A stretch of 25,584 nucleotides of DNA from the NCBI GenBank assembly GCA_027489105.1, contig JAIYAJ010000023.1, positions 1 through 25,584 of the forward strand, written 5' to 3'. The stretch is from Zymomonas sp. (GTDB lineage: Bacteria > Pseudomonadota > Alphaproteobacteria > Sphingomonadales > Sphingomonadaceae). The notes beneath the pieces are model-generated. The model saw only the letters and a program-made list of their open reading frames with translations, made no database searches and had not been told where the DNA came from. Below, one piece after another: positions 15,607 to 23,207 of this stretch (within the stretch, counting starts at the first letter, position 1; each line of letters begins with the position of its first letter). The position numbers and the translations under genes were made by a program.

Positions 15607-16395
15607 TTGCCGTGCCAGCACATAGAACGTCCCTTGATCCAGTTCAGGCGCAGGTTGACTTACTGGGGACTTGGCATCGTCGCGACAGTTCTCGCGTCCT
15701 GGCTCATGCTTGGATGGCTATATGGCCAGACCAAGATTGCGGCGTTGTCGGGACCGCCCTCGACGGCATTCATGGCGGATAATGAGCGTCTCCACAGCGG
15801 TCGAGATGCGGTCGCATTGGTTGTTATCGGCGACTCGCGCGCTGCCTTCTGGCGCCCGCCCCCGAATTTAAGGGAAGGGGAGACGGTTCTGAGAGGAATT
15901 GGGGGTGAGACGAGCGTACAAACTTTGGGCCGGCTTGCATCCGACGCATTGGCCTTGAAGCCACGAGCCGTCATCATCGTGACGGGCATCAACGATCTGG
16001 TCGCTGCCTCCTACATGACAGACCTGGCTGCCGCGGAAGTCGTTGACCGACTCGTCGAGCGCATCCTAGCCGCAGCGCAGCAAGTCGAGGCAAGCGGATC
16101 TTGCGCGATCATTGCCAGTATCGCACCTCCTGCTCGTCCTAGCATCTTACGACGACTTGTATGGCGGAAGTCTATCTGGACACTGGTATCGTTGACCAAT
16201 CGCACATTGGAAGCGCGGTCCCTCGGTCAATGGAACCTTTTTCCAATGGCAAGTTTGTTGACTGAAAAACATGTATTCCATCTTGCGGAACAGTGGCGTT
16301 CGGACACACTTCATTTCAACCGGGAAGCATATGCCCTGCTGTCAAATTACATGATTAACAGTCTTGAAGAGAAGAAATTTTGCGCGGTGAAATAA
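15607..16395 (+). CDS. Membrane-anchored SGNH/GDSL hydrolase family protein
   Basis: The protein has up to 262 residues. One membrane segment (about 20-40) is followed by a periplasmic SGNH domain: block I VVIGDSR at 72-78 with the nucleophile serine, block II GIGGETS at 97-103, block III GIND at 127-130, and block V SDTLHFN with D233 and H236. All four catalytic blocks are present. Such domains act as esterases or, in polysaccharide loci, as O-acetyltransferases (AlgJ, AlgX, PatB families), so adding or removing acetyl groups on the exported polymer is plausible. The start is uncertain: no ATG lies before the membrane segment. TTG 15607, directly after the previous stop, or TTG 15634 are the candidates. 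It is the last gene of the rightward unit, and its 3' end is A/T-rich. Confidence 0.82.
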   Translation: MPCQHIERPLIQFRRRLTYWGLGIVATVLASWLMLGWLYGQTKIAALSGPPSTAFMADNERLHSGRDAVALVVIGDSRAAFWRPPPNLREGETVLRGIGGETSVQTLGRLASDALALKPRAVIIVTGINDLVAASYMTDLAAAEVVDRLVERILAAAQQVEASGSCAIIASIAPPARPSILRRLVWRKSIWTLVSLTNRTLEARSLGQWNLFPMASLLTEKHVFHLAEQWRSDTLHFNREAYALLSNYMINSLEEKKFCAVK

Positions 16396-16780
16396 AAATC
16401 TATGGCAATTCCGAACGCTTCTGCTCATTCTTTCTCAGATAAAAGCCAACATACCTCTTTTGTCAAATCTACACTCGATCCGTACCGCGTACCGAGCGGG
16501 CGCTTTCGTAGGGTTAATGCGCGGCGCGTGATCTGAACCTCTTGCGGTATGGTTGAAAGTGTCGTAACGGTGGTCTCGGAGCGGCGTACAGTATTGGAAC
16601 AACCGGGAGAGGTGACCAGAGCCTTGCAGGTCAACGGTTAGGAGGCGAGGGTCCGTAACGGCGACGCTGCGGGATCCTCTAGCGTTGGCGCGCAATTGTA
16701 CTTGAACGGTAACCAAGCTGTCTGCTGCGTTGGCGTCGGCTGACAGAGCAATTGAAAACCTCACGTGAAGGAGCAGGAAA
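16396..16780. other. 385-nt intergenic region upstream of the small RTX gene
   Basis: No convincing gene is seen. A leftward open frame (16435-16812) has a hydrophobic N-terminus but its third-position GC (roughly 55-60%) is much lower than in neighbouring genes, and it would overlap the RTX start. The first 70 nt are A/T-rich, and the rest is ordinary in composition. The promoter of the RTX gene must lie here, but I cannot place its boxes. The length leaves room for regulation or a small RNA. Confidence 0.5.
16768..16773 (+). promoter_or_regulatory. Strong ribosome binding site of the small RTX gene
   Basis: AAGGAG, seven bases before ATG 16781, is the best Shine-Dalgarno match in the window. 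It fixes the start and suggests strong translation. Confidence 0.8.
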
Positions 16781-17311
16781 ATGGCTATTTTAACCGGCAA
16801 TGCCAAGGGCATTCAGGACTCGATCATTGGAACGGCGAGCGACGACGTCATCAACGGTCTGAGCGGTGATGACGTTCTGCGCGGCGGCCGCGGCAACGAC
16901 ACCATCATAGGCGGCGCGGGCTCGGACGTGTTGGTCGGTGGCCTCGATGCGGATACGTTCGAGTGGAGCGCGGGCCACATCACCGCTGGCGCGACCGACT
17001 GGATCACGGACTTCTCGCTGTTGCAGGGCGATTCGCTGTTCTTCCGGGCTTCGGGCGGCGGTCAGAACATCGAGATCGTGTCGGTCACCAAGGAGTATCT
17101 CAACACCTTGTCCGTGGCGGCCGGTGGTTCGGATAGCGTCAGCCTCGACAACAACGTCGCGACCGGACATGACGTCACCTTCGTGGTTCGCAACACCGTA
17201 ACCGGCGCCGAACAGAAGATCGTCCTCATGGACGCGTGGTCCGGTGCCTTGGCCACCCAGTGGGACGAGTATCTCACCTCGCTCGGCACCGGCTTCACTG
17301 CTTCCGTCTGA
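16781..17311 (+). CDS. Small RTX (hemolysin-type calcium-binding) protein, probable type I secretion substrate
   Basis: This is a 176-residue acidic protein without a signal peptide. Residues 17-60 hold about four glycine/aspartate nonapeptide repeats (GLSGDDVLR, GGRGNDTII, GGAGSDVLV, GGLDADTFE) that bind calcium in a parallel beta-roll. They are followed by the ITDFSLLQGDSL segment common after RTX rolls. The remaining about 100 residues show no enzyme motif I recognise. RTX proteins of this kind are secreted unfolded by HlyD/PrsDE systems through a C-terminal signal and fold outside with calcium; the adaptor gene at 1-444 is a candidate partner. It may be a matrix or adhesion protein binding the polymer, as rhizobial Rap proteins do (inference). 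It stands alone, with its own strong ribosome binding site and terminator, so it is probably well expressed. Confidence 0.88.
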   Translation: MAILTGNAKGIQDSIIGTASDDVINGLSGDDVLRGGRGNDTIIGGAGSDVLVGGLDADTFEWSAGHITAGATDWITDFSLLQGDSLFFRASGGGQNIEIVSVTKEYLNTLSVAAGGSDSVSLDNNVATGHDVTFVVRNTVTGAEQKIVLMDAWSGALATQWDEYLTSLGTGFTASV

Positions 17312-17341
17312 AGCCTAACGCGCCTGATTAATCGTGTAGGG

Positions 17342-17377
17342 AACCGCAGCGCATCGCGCTGCGGTTTCTTGCTTTTT
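17342..17377 (+). terminator. Intrinsic terminator of the small RTX gene
   Basis: A perfect 11-bp stem, AACCGCAGCGC (17342-17352) with GCGCTGCGGTT (17356-17366), closes a 3-nt loop and is followed by a T-rich run (17367-17377). It starts 30 nt after the RTX stop. On the other strand no T run follows, so it mainly serves the rightward gene. Confidence 0.9.
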
Positions 17378-17399
17378 GCATGCGGTGGGGACTGTTGGT

Positions 17400-19244
17400 C
17401 TAACGGCAAAGACTGGCTGGTCCCGTACCGCGGAGCATGGCATCCGCCAGGGCACGGCAGAACGCAGGCGAATCAGTGACGCCAGCGCTTCGAATGGCGA
17501 GGAATAACTTGGGGTCCGTGCGGTTTGTTTCGGACGTGGAAGCCGCACCTCGAAAGTTCGACGGCGGAGTTCGGGCCACCGTGTTCCCTGTCACTCGCCA
17601 ATCGGTCGGAATCGAACCTTGAACGAATAGCGTCTCAAGGAAATTGTCGACGAGCCGCACATTACGGTCACCACCGTCCAGATGGACCGCAACGCGGTTC
17701 GAAGGTGCGAGCACGACGTTACCGGTGATCTCGACGCCGTTGGTACCTTTCCCCCAGCTTTGAATGCCGACGCTCGATGGGCCCGATACGGAAATGATGT
17801 TCTTGCCGAGGACAATGTCATTCGGCGTACCGCCTGCTCCATGGAAGGTCACACCGCGCGTCGAATCCATGATCAGATTATTGGAAACATTGACATTTTT
17901 GGTGCCAAGATAGACAGAGACAGCGTTGCCGTGGATACCTCTGACACCCTCGATGCGATTATCCCTGACGACAACGGATTGGCTTGCGATGATGGCGATG
18001 CCCGTTCGGCCAAGCCGTCGCATGTGATTGCCGACGATGACAACATTGCGTGCGCCTTGGCCCGTGCGGATGCCCGACCCGTAGCGCAACCGCTCGAAGC
18101 GGTTGCCTTCCAACTGGAGCCCATCCACCGCGTTGGCCTGGACCGCACCTGAACCGGCGCGGCTGTCGAGTTCGCGCACCTCATTGTTTCGAAACGCAAT
18201 TGCCCGCGCCCTTCCGTTCAGCCATAGCGCCACGCCTCCTTTCTGGTCCGAGGACCCGCCGGCATAACCCTCGATGACGAAGCCATCGAAAACAGTATGG
18301 CTTGCCTGCGACGCGTCGATAGCGAATGGCCGCCGGCTTACCTCCAAGGAAGCCCTGCGTGGGCCCGCCGGATCTTTGACGATCAGCAGTCTTCCTCCTG
18401 CAATGGTCGCGTAATCCCCCGGATTGTGGAGGGAACTGGGATGGTTGACGATTGCAAAGCGCGTGTCCCTGTCGCCATAGGGTTGAAAGCGCCCCGCTTC
18501 GACCAACACCGAACCTCCTGGCTCAAGCGCGGTAATGCGAGCTTCATAGATAAGGTTTGGCATACCCCAGAGATACAGGAACATATCCTGCTGACCGCTG
18601 CCTGCGGCGATGCTCGCTAGCTTCGCATGCGTCAGATGCCATCCACTGCCGAAGGCTCTCACCGCAGCTGAACCAACCGCGTGATATGTCGAGATGTCGT
18701 CGGCAAAGAATGGGTCCGCCAAGGGCGGCGACTGCGCCAGGCTGAGGACACGCCCGTCAAGCACGATCTGCGAGCGGGCGTCGATTCCTTGCGGCAGTTC
18801 GGCCGCCAGAAGGTTGTCGGCGTTCAGGCCGAGCGCGCTGCAACCGGCAACGGCAGCGCAGGGCTTGAGGTCGACCATGACTTCATCGCGTCCCGTCAAG
18901 GTCGCGCGCCCCCCCCACCCTTGACCGCGGTAAACAACAGCGGCTTCGGCCGTGCCCGCTGCCCGCACCGTGAGCGTGCCACGATAGGCTACGTTGCCGC
19001 GAAACTGGATGACGTCACCCGGCTTGAGCCGCGCTCTTGCGGGTTGGTCGGTAGCGTCAAGGTCTCCTGGAGCATGTTTCCAAGGCGCCCCGGAGGTCAT
19101 CCCGCTGGCAGTGTTTGAACCGGCGGAAAAATCGACAAAATAGGTCTGTCCCGCCTGCGCGCTTGCGCTGCTTTCCGGGCCGCTTGCCCATACGCCTGCC
19201 AAAAAAAGCCAAGCACTGGCTAGCAAGAGTGGCTTTGTCTGCAT
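17400..19244 (-). CDS. Exported right-handed beta-helix protein, possible polysaccharide lyase
   Basis: I chose ATG 19244-19242, preceded by GGGA at 7-nt spacing; the open frame extends 9 codons further. The protein has 614 residues with a signal peptide (hydrophobic residues 6-18, cleavage near SASAQA, about 30). Right after it comes YFVDFSAGSNTASG and PWKHAPGD, an N-terminal pattern I associate with secreted beta-helix carbohydrate-active proteins. From about residue 300 short repeats with N-rich turns follow (VVIVGNHMRRL, VVVRDNRIEGV, VNVSNNLIMDS, VEITGNVVLAP). I cannot assign a polysaccharide lyase family or catalytic residues. It differs from the two homologous beta-helix proteins at 5520-6689 and 19468-21894. 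It is transcribed alone, divergently from the 808-residue gene, and sits in an exopolysaccharide context, which suggests action on that polymer. Confidence 0.8.
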   Translation of the reverse strand: MQTKPLLLASAWLFLAGVWASGPESSASAQAGQTYFVDFSAGSNTASGMTSGAPWKHAPGDLDATDQPARARLKPGDVIQFRGNVAYRGTLTVRAAGTAEAAVVYRGQGWGGRATLTGRDEVMVDLKPCAAVAGCSALGLNADNLLAAELPQGIDARSQIVLDGRVLSLAQSPPLADPFFADDISTYHAVGSAAVRAFGSGWHLTHAKLASIAAGSGQQDMFLYLWGMPNLIYEARITALEPGGSVLVEAGRFQPYGDRDTRFAIVNHPSSLHNPGDYATIAGGRLLIVKDPAGPRRASLEVSRRPFAIDASQASHTVFDGFVIEGYAGGSSDQKGGVALWLNGRARAIAFRNNEVRELDSRAGSGAVQANAVDGLQLEGNRFERLRYGSGIRTGQGARNVVIVGNHMRRLGRTGIAIIASQSVVVRDNRIEGVRGIHGNAVSVYLGTKNVNVSNNLIMDSTRGVTFHGAGGTPNDIVLGKNIISVSGPSSVGIQSWGKGTNGVEITGNVVLAPSNRVAVHLDGGDRNVRLVDNFLETLFVQGSIPTDWRVTGNTVARTPPSNFRGAASTSETNRTDPKLFLAIRSAGVTDSPAFCRALADAMLRGTGPASLCR

Positions 19245-19467
19245 CTGACTGTCCCAACCGGCCTTCAACACCGCGCGGCCAAGGATCGAAACAGAGTCCG
19301 CCGGCCGTGTCCACGCTTGCGTCTTGTTCTGGGCCTATCCACCCAATGCCAAAACCATAAGATTCATTTCTAACAGAAAGCTAAAATCAACGCATAAATT
19401 GAGCTTCGCCGATTGGGCCTGTCCTTAAGTCGAGTGCGCTACACTGCATAAGTCAGTGGAGGCAGGA
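19245..19467. promoter_or_regulatory. Divergent promoter region between two beta-helix genes
   Basis: This 223-nt region lies between the leftward beta-helix gene and the rightward 808-residue gene. The middle part (about 19350-19410) is A/T-rich. Promoters for both genes must be here, but I see no pair of boxes I would defend. Confidence 0.45.
19458..19462 (+). promoter_or_regulatory. Ribosome binding site deciding the start of the 808-residue gene
   Basis: GGAGG lies five bases before ATG 19468. An in-frame GTG at 19456 overlaps this site and would lack its own, so the ATG is the real start. Confidence 0.8.
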
Positions 19468-21894
19468 ATGAATTCTTTAGTTTCTCAGTCGGCATCGAAG
19501 ACGATCGTTGTCAGCAACACGGCCGAGTTGAATGCCGCTTTGCGAGTGGTCAAGGGCGGCGAAACCATCCTGCTCCAGGGCGGAACGTATGATCGTCTGC
19601 AGGTCACCAATCGGGCCTTCGCGTCCGAGGTCACCATCAAGTCAGCGGATTCGGACAACCCCGCAATGTTCAAAGGTATTGCCTTGAACCGCGTCCAGAA
19701 CCTGACATTCGACGACGTTAACGTGACCTATGCGACGCATCAGGCAGGCAGTCTCTATGCGCGTGCCATGTCCGTGCAGAACAGCAACAACATTGAAGTG
19801 CGCAACAGCAACGTCCACGGGTCGGTCGACGGCAACTTCGGCAATGACGGCGTGGGCATCGGGGTGCTCAAATCGACGAACGTCAGCCTGGTCGGCAACA
19901 CGTTTCACGATCTTCACAGGGGAGCGGTGCTCGACGATGTCGTGAATGCGAAGGTCAACAAGAACTACGTTTACGACATCAGGTCAGACGGCTTTGACTT
20001 TACCGAAGTCAAAAACATCATCATTGACTCGAACAACTTCGGCCAGTTCAAATCCGCTTCGACCAACGCCGTCGATCATCCCGGCATCATCCAGTTCTGG
20101 TCGAATGGAGCTGAAAAGCCGAGCGAGAACATTGTCATCAGCAACAATGTAAGCCTCCAATCATCGTTCGACGGCTTCCCTGTTGGCGGCATTTTCCTGC
20201 GTGATGAAAAGGGCAATCTGCCTTATCGGAACGTGCTTATCGAAAACAACGTGATCTACACGCGTGACGCCGATTCGATCACGCTTGGCCACGTCATCGG
20301 CGGCGTCGTTCGCAACAACACGGTGCTGTCCGTGCCGGGCTCCGACTACACGGCGTCGATCAACGTCTGGGATCGCAGCGCCGGTATCTCCGTCGTGAAC
20401 AATCTCGCCAACGGATTGCAGTTGCGTACCGACGGCATCACGAGCGCGAACAATCAACTCGTTCAGTGGCATGATCCCAACAGGCCCGGCTTCTACGGCG
20501 ATGTACTCGTCAACGGCCTCAAGGCCAAGTCGCTGGCCGACCTTATCGGACTCCCCGGCGTGCTAGATCCGAACGTCGGTTCACTGCTCATTTCGCAACT
20601 GGCCGACAAGCCGGAAGCCTTCATCATGTCGAGTTCCAAGACGGGCAGCATTGATTCGTTGACCAACACGTTTTCCGTGTCGAGCTTCGAGCCTGGCCAG
20701 TCATTAACGTCGATGTTCGGAAAGAACGCCGTGTTCGAATGGACATTTGGCGACGGCACGAAGGCAACAGGTGTCAACGTCGCGCATACCTACCAGACCG
20801 GCGGGATCTTCGACGTACAGCTTACGGTGAGGTCGCCGGCCGGCGTCGAAACATTCAACAAGTCGGTGTTCATCTACAACCCAGTTGTCCTCGACATGAA
20901 GTTCGATGGCAATTTGAGGGATGGTTCGGACGTCGGTCGTATCGGTGAGTGGGTCGGCGCCGCCGACTATGTGGTCGGTCGCTCAGGCCAGGCTGCCGAC
21001 TTCGACGGTGGCAAGTCGACGACCAACGTCATTGTGCATGATGTGGATAACCTGTCTGGCATGCGCCAGATGACGATGACATTTGACTTCAAGGCGGAAG
21101 GAAGTGGCTCCGGCCGTATGGTCTGGTTGCACGGCAGCTTCGGCGTCGAGATCAACAATGGTCGTCTGCAGATCATGACTGTCACCAATGACGGGGTCAC
21201 GCAGTGGACGCGAGCCGGCGACGTTTCTCTGGTCGATGGCCGCTGGCACAACTTCTCCATGCGGTATGACGGCATCAAGGGCGAACTCGATATTCTGGTC
21301 GACGGCAATCTGGCCGGACGTGCTGCGGGTCATTTCGGAGCGCTCGCCGAAACGACCAACGGTCGTGACCTGACCATCGGCGGAGCCTTTGGCCGCAATT
21401 TTGATGGCCAGATCGATAACCTGAAGATCATTCACGGGGTCGATGTGGCGCCAGCGAGGCCACTGGTCAGCGATGCGGGCGGCGTGACGGTACGGGGTTC
21501 GAATATCGCGGACCTGCTGCTGAATGCTGAAGGGAACGATGTCTTCCGAGGCGGCGCCGGTGCCGACCAGTTCAAGTTCGACAGCGTCACGGTAAAGAAC
21601 GGTGACGTCGACAGGCTGGCGGACGTCGATTTTCGTGGAGGAGACCGCATCGTTTTTGCTGGCTTCGATGCCGGAGAATTCAAGCAGATTGCTGGCGGCA
21701 ATGTCCTCCAGGTCACGGACAATGGGCGCGGTGTCGTGATCGACAGCTTTGCCGACATTCGCGAACTGGTGCAGGCGTCAGGAGGCTCGATCCAGGCCAG
21801 TCGGATAAACGGGATCGATCTGCAGATACAGCTTCGTCATGATGACGGACTTGTCCAGCATTTGGTCATCACGAACGGCTGGGTGCAGTACTGA
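19468..21894 (+). CDS. Secreted multidomain protein: beta-helix, PKD, LamG-like and RTX-like C-terminus
   Basis: This is an 808-residue protein without a signal peptide. Residues about 10-390 form a right-handed beta-helix (VSNTAELNAAL at the start, then repeats such as NIIIDSNNF, NVLIENNVI, GVVRNNTVL). Residues about 390-472 are a PKD domain (WTFGDGTKATG, then AHTYQTGGIFDVQLTV). Residues about 473-665 resemble a LamG/concanavalin-like sugar-binding domain (MKFDGNLRDGS, WHNFSMRYDG). Residues 673-808 start with one RTX nonapeptide (GNDVFRGGAGADQF) and a ...DVDFRGGDRIVF... segment like that of other RTX proteins here. The RTX end and missing Sec signal point to type I secretion. By analogy with AlgE-type epimerases and RTX-tailed lyases it may modify the exopolysaccharide outside the cell. 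The beta-helix is homologous to the periplasmic protein at 5520-6689. Confidence 0.85.
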   Translation: MNSLVSQSASKTIVVSNTAELNAALRVVKGGETILLQGGTYDRLQVTNRAFASEVTIKSADSDNPAMFKGIALNRVQNLTFDDVNVTYATHQAGSLYARAMSVQNSNNIEVRNSNVHGSVDGNFGNDGVGIGVLKSTNVSLVGNTFHDLHRGAVLDDVVNAKVNKNYVYDIRSDGFDFTEVKNIIIDSNNFGQFKSASTNAVDHPGIIQFWSNGAEKPSENIVISNNVSLQSSFDGFPVGGIFLRDEKGNLPYRNVLIENNVIYTRDADSITLGHVIGGVVRNNTVLSVPGSDYTASINVWDRSAGISVVNNLANGLQLRTDGITSANNQLVQWHDPNRPGFYGDVLVNGLKAKSLADLIGLPGVLDPNVGSLLISQLADKPEAFIMSSSKTGSIDSLTNTFSVSSFEPGQSLTSMFGKNAVFEWTFGDGTKATGVNVAHTYQTGGIFDVQLTVRSPAGVETFNKSVFIYNPVVLDMKFDGNLRDGSDVGRIGEWVGAADYVVGRSGQAADFDGGKSTTNVIVHDVDNLSGMRQMTMTFDFKAEGSGSGRMVWLHGSFGVEINNGRLQIMTVTNDGVTQWTRAGDVSLVDGRWHNFSMRYDGIKGELDILVDGNLAGRAAGHFGALAETTNGRDLTIGGAFGRNFDGQIDNLKIIHGVDVAPARPLVSDAGGVTVRGSNIADLLLNAEGNDVFRGGAGADQFKFDSVTVKNGDVDRLADVDFRGGDRIVFAGFDAGEFKQIAGGNVLQVTDNGRGVVIDSFADIRELVQASGGSIQASRINGIDLQIQLRHDDGLVQHLVITNGWVQY

Positions 21895-21905
21895 AGCCTA
21901 AGGCT

Positions 21906-21933
21906 GCGGCGCATGCTCTAAAGCTTGCGCCGC
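21906..21933. terminator. Hairpin between convergent genes
   Basis: GCGGCGCA (21906-21913) pairs with TGCGCCGC (21926-21933); allowing one mismatch the stem extends to 12 bp. It sits 12 nt after the stop of the 808-residue gene and overlaps the end of the convergent FrhB-like gene. No clear T run follows on either strand, so it is a weak terminator candidate. Confidence 0.4.
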
Positions 21934-23126
21934 GCTGCTCGCCAGGCCATGCGCAGGAAGCTTTCCAGATTTTCGCGTAAGCCCGCCCTGAACGCGAAGC
22001 GGCTCAACCGCAGGCCGCAGTATCGCGTGGCCGGATAGCCGAAGAGACGCATCGCCAGCAGGCGCGACGGTATCAGGCGTGTCCGGCGTATCTGGTAAGG
22101 CTGCATTTTCTCAATCTCGCCGCCATCGAGCGCCTGCAACGCCAGATGGCCGTCACGGTTGGCTGCTTCTATGTGTGCAACACCTTTGGGCGTTCGGCCC
22201 AGCACAAGGGACCGGCCAGCAGCTTCGTCGAAGCGCGGATACCCGGATGCATCGCCATACCACGCGTCAGCGCAAACAATGTCAGCCGACATGCCCGTAC
22301 CATCTGCGCAGATTTTGCATCGTGTCTGCAGATGCTTGCTTAGGACGCCGCCCCAGGACTCATCATAGGAAAGACTGTGTTCGCTTCCGGTTCGGGTGAC
22401 GGCTTTGGCTCGACCCGGCCAGCCATCGCCGCGAAAACGAAATTCCACCACTTCCCCAGGGTCCGCTCCCATTCGTTCGACCAGCCGCTTCACACCTCGA
22501 GCGCTCGGTATGCCCCCGCACATGAAAGCAATCATCACGGTCACGAGCTGGTCGACGCGCGGATCCCGCTTGGCGTAAGCGCGCAGCGCAGCGATATCAC
22601 AGGGTTTACCGACCACTGCAAACGGCCTGCCTTCCTCTAAGCAACGGATCAGGGGCTCGAGTGGAGCAGATGGGGCATATCGCGATCCGCTGGCTGAATG
22701 GACTTCCATGACTGTGCCGCTTGTTACGACCGTGTTTAGCCAGGGCACGTCATGGCTCGCAGCGACCTGAAGCACATAGTGAGTCTCTCCAGTTGCCATC
22801 AAATGACTAAGGACTGCCGAGATCGCGCCGCCTGACGAAGCGTTGTGGCGCAGGGAAGCATCGGTCGCATAGCCGGTCGCGACGCTTAGTAGCGGCCCCA
22901 GTTCGGGCGCTGCGAGATTGTCGGCACCTTTAGGTAACTCGACCTGATTGCCCGGACATACGTCCGCAATGAGCGACTCTTCGTCGGAACTCAGCTCGCC
23001 TTGAACGACCGGCCGAAGGTAGCCTGGCTCCTTAAGCTGCATGCTCGCTCGCTCTTCGCCAAGCAAGGCAGCGCAAAGCCCGCATCCAGAGCACAGGTTT
23101 GCATCGAGCACGGTCTGAAGACGCAT
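21918..23126 (-). CDS. FrhB/FdhB-like iron-sulfur flavoprotein (coenzyme F420 hydrogenase beta-subunit family)
   Basis: This 402-residue protein starts with a ferredoxin-like cluster: C12, C15, C18 in LCSGCGLC and C57 in DVCPG. Further family marks are NASSGGAISAVL (95-106), GKPCDIAAL (173-181), FMCGG (201-205) and a second cysteine group C270, C273, C285 in RCKIC and ADIVCADAWYGD. Together these fit the FrhB_N plus FrhB_C domain pair, which binds FAD and a [4Fe-4S] cluster. In archaea the family oxidises F420; in bacterial capsule loci relatives occur with polysaccharide pyruvyl transferases and their reaction is unclear to me. A pyruvyl transferase is present at 6785-7951. The ATG at 23126 has GGGAG six bases upstream. 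The gene follows the acetyltransferase by 81 nt. Confidence 0.87.
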   Translation of the reverse strand: MRLQTVLDANLCSGCGLCAALLGEERASMQLKEPGYLRPVVQGELSSDEESLIADVCPGNQVELPKGADNLAAPELGPLLSVATGYATDASLRHNASSGGAISAVLSHLMATGETHYVLQVAASHDVPWLNTVVTSGTVMEVHSASGSRYAPSAPLEPLIRCLEEGRPFAVVGKPCDIAALRAYAKRDPRVDQLVTVMIAFMCGGIPSARGVKRLVERMGADPGEVVEFRFRGDGWPGRAKAVTRTGSEHSLSYDESWGGVLSKHLQTRCKICADGTGMSADIVCADAWYGDASGYPRFDEAAGRSLVLGRTPKGVAHIEAANRDGHLALQALDGGEIEKMQPYQIRRTRLIPSRLLAMRLFGYPATRYCGLRLSRFAFRAGLRENLESFLRMAWRAARRKL

Positions 23127-23207
23127 GAGGCACTCCCTGTCGAGCGCTCGGCGTCGAGCATCTCGCCAACGTGATAGAGAACTGACCAGCGACTGCGCGT
23201 TGCGGGC

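Noticed and set aside
16435..16812. Leftward 125-codon open frame with a signal-peptide-like N-terminus
   Set aside because: Third-position GC is near that of non-coding sequence, no family is recognisable, and it overlaps the start and ribosome binding site of the convincing RTX gene on the other strand.
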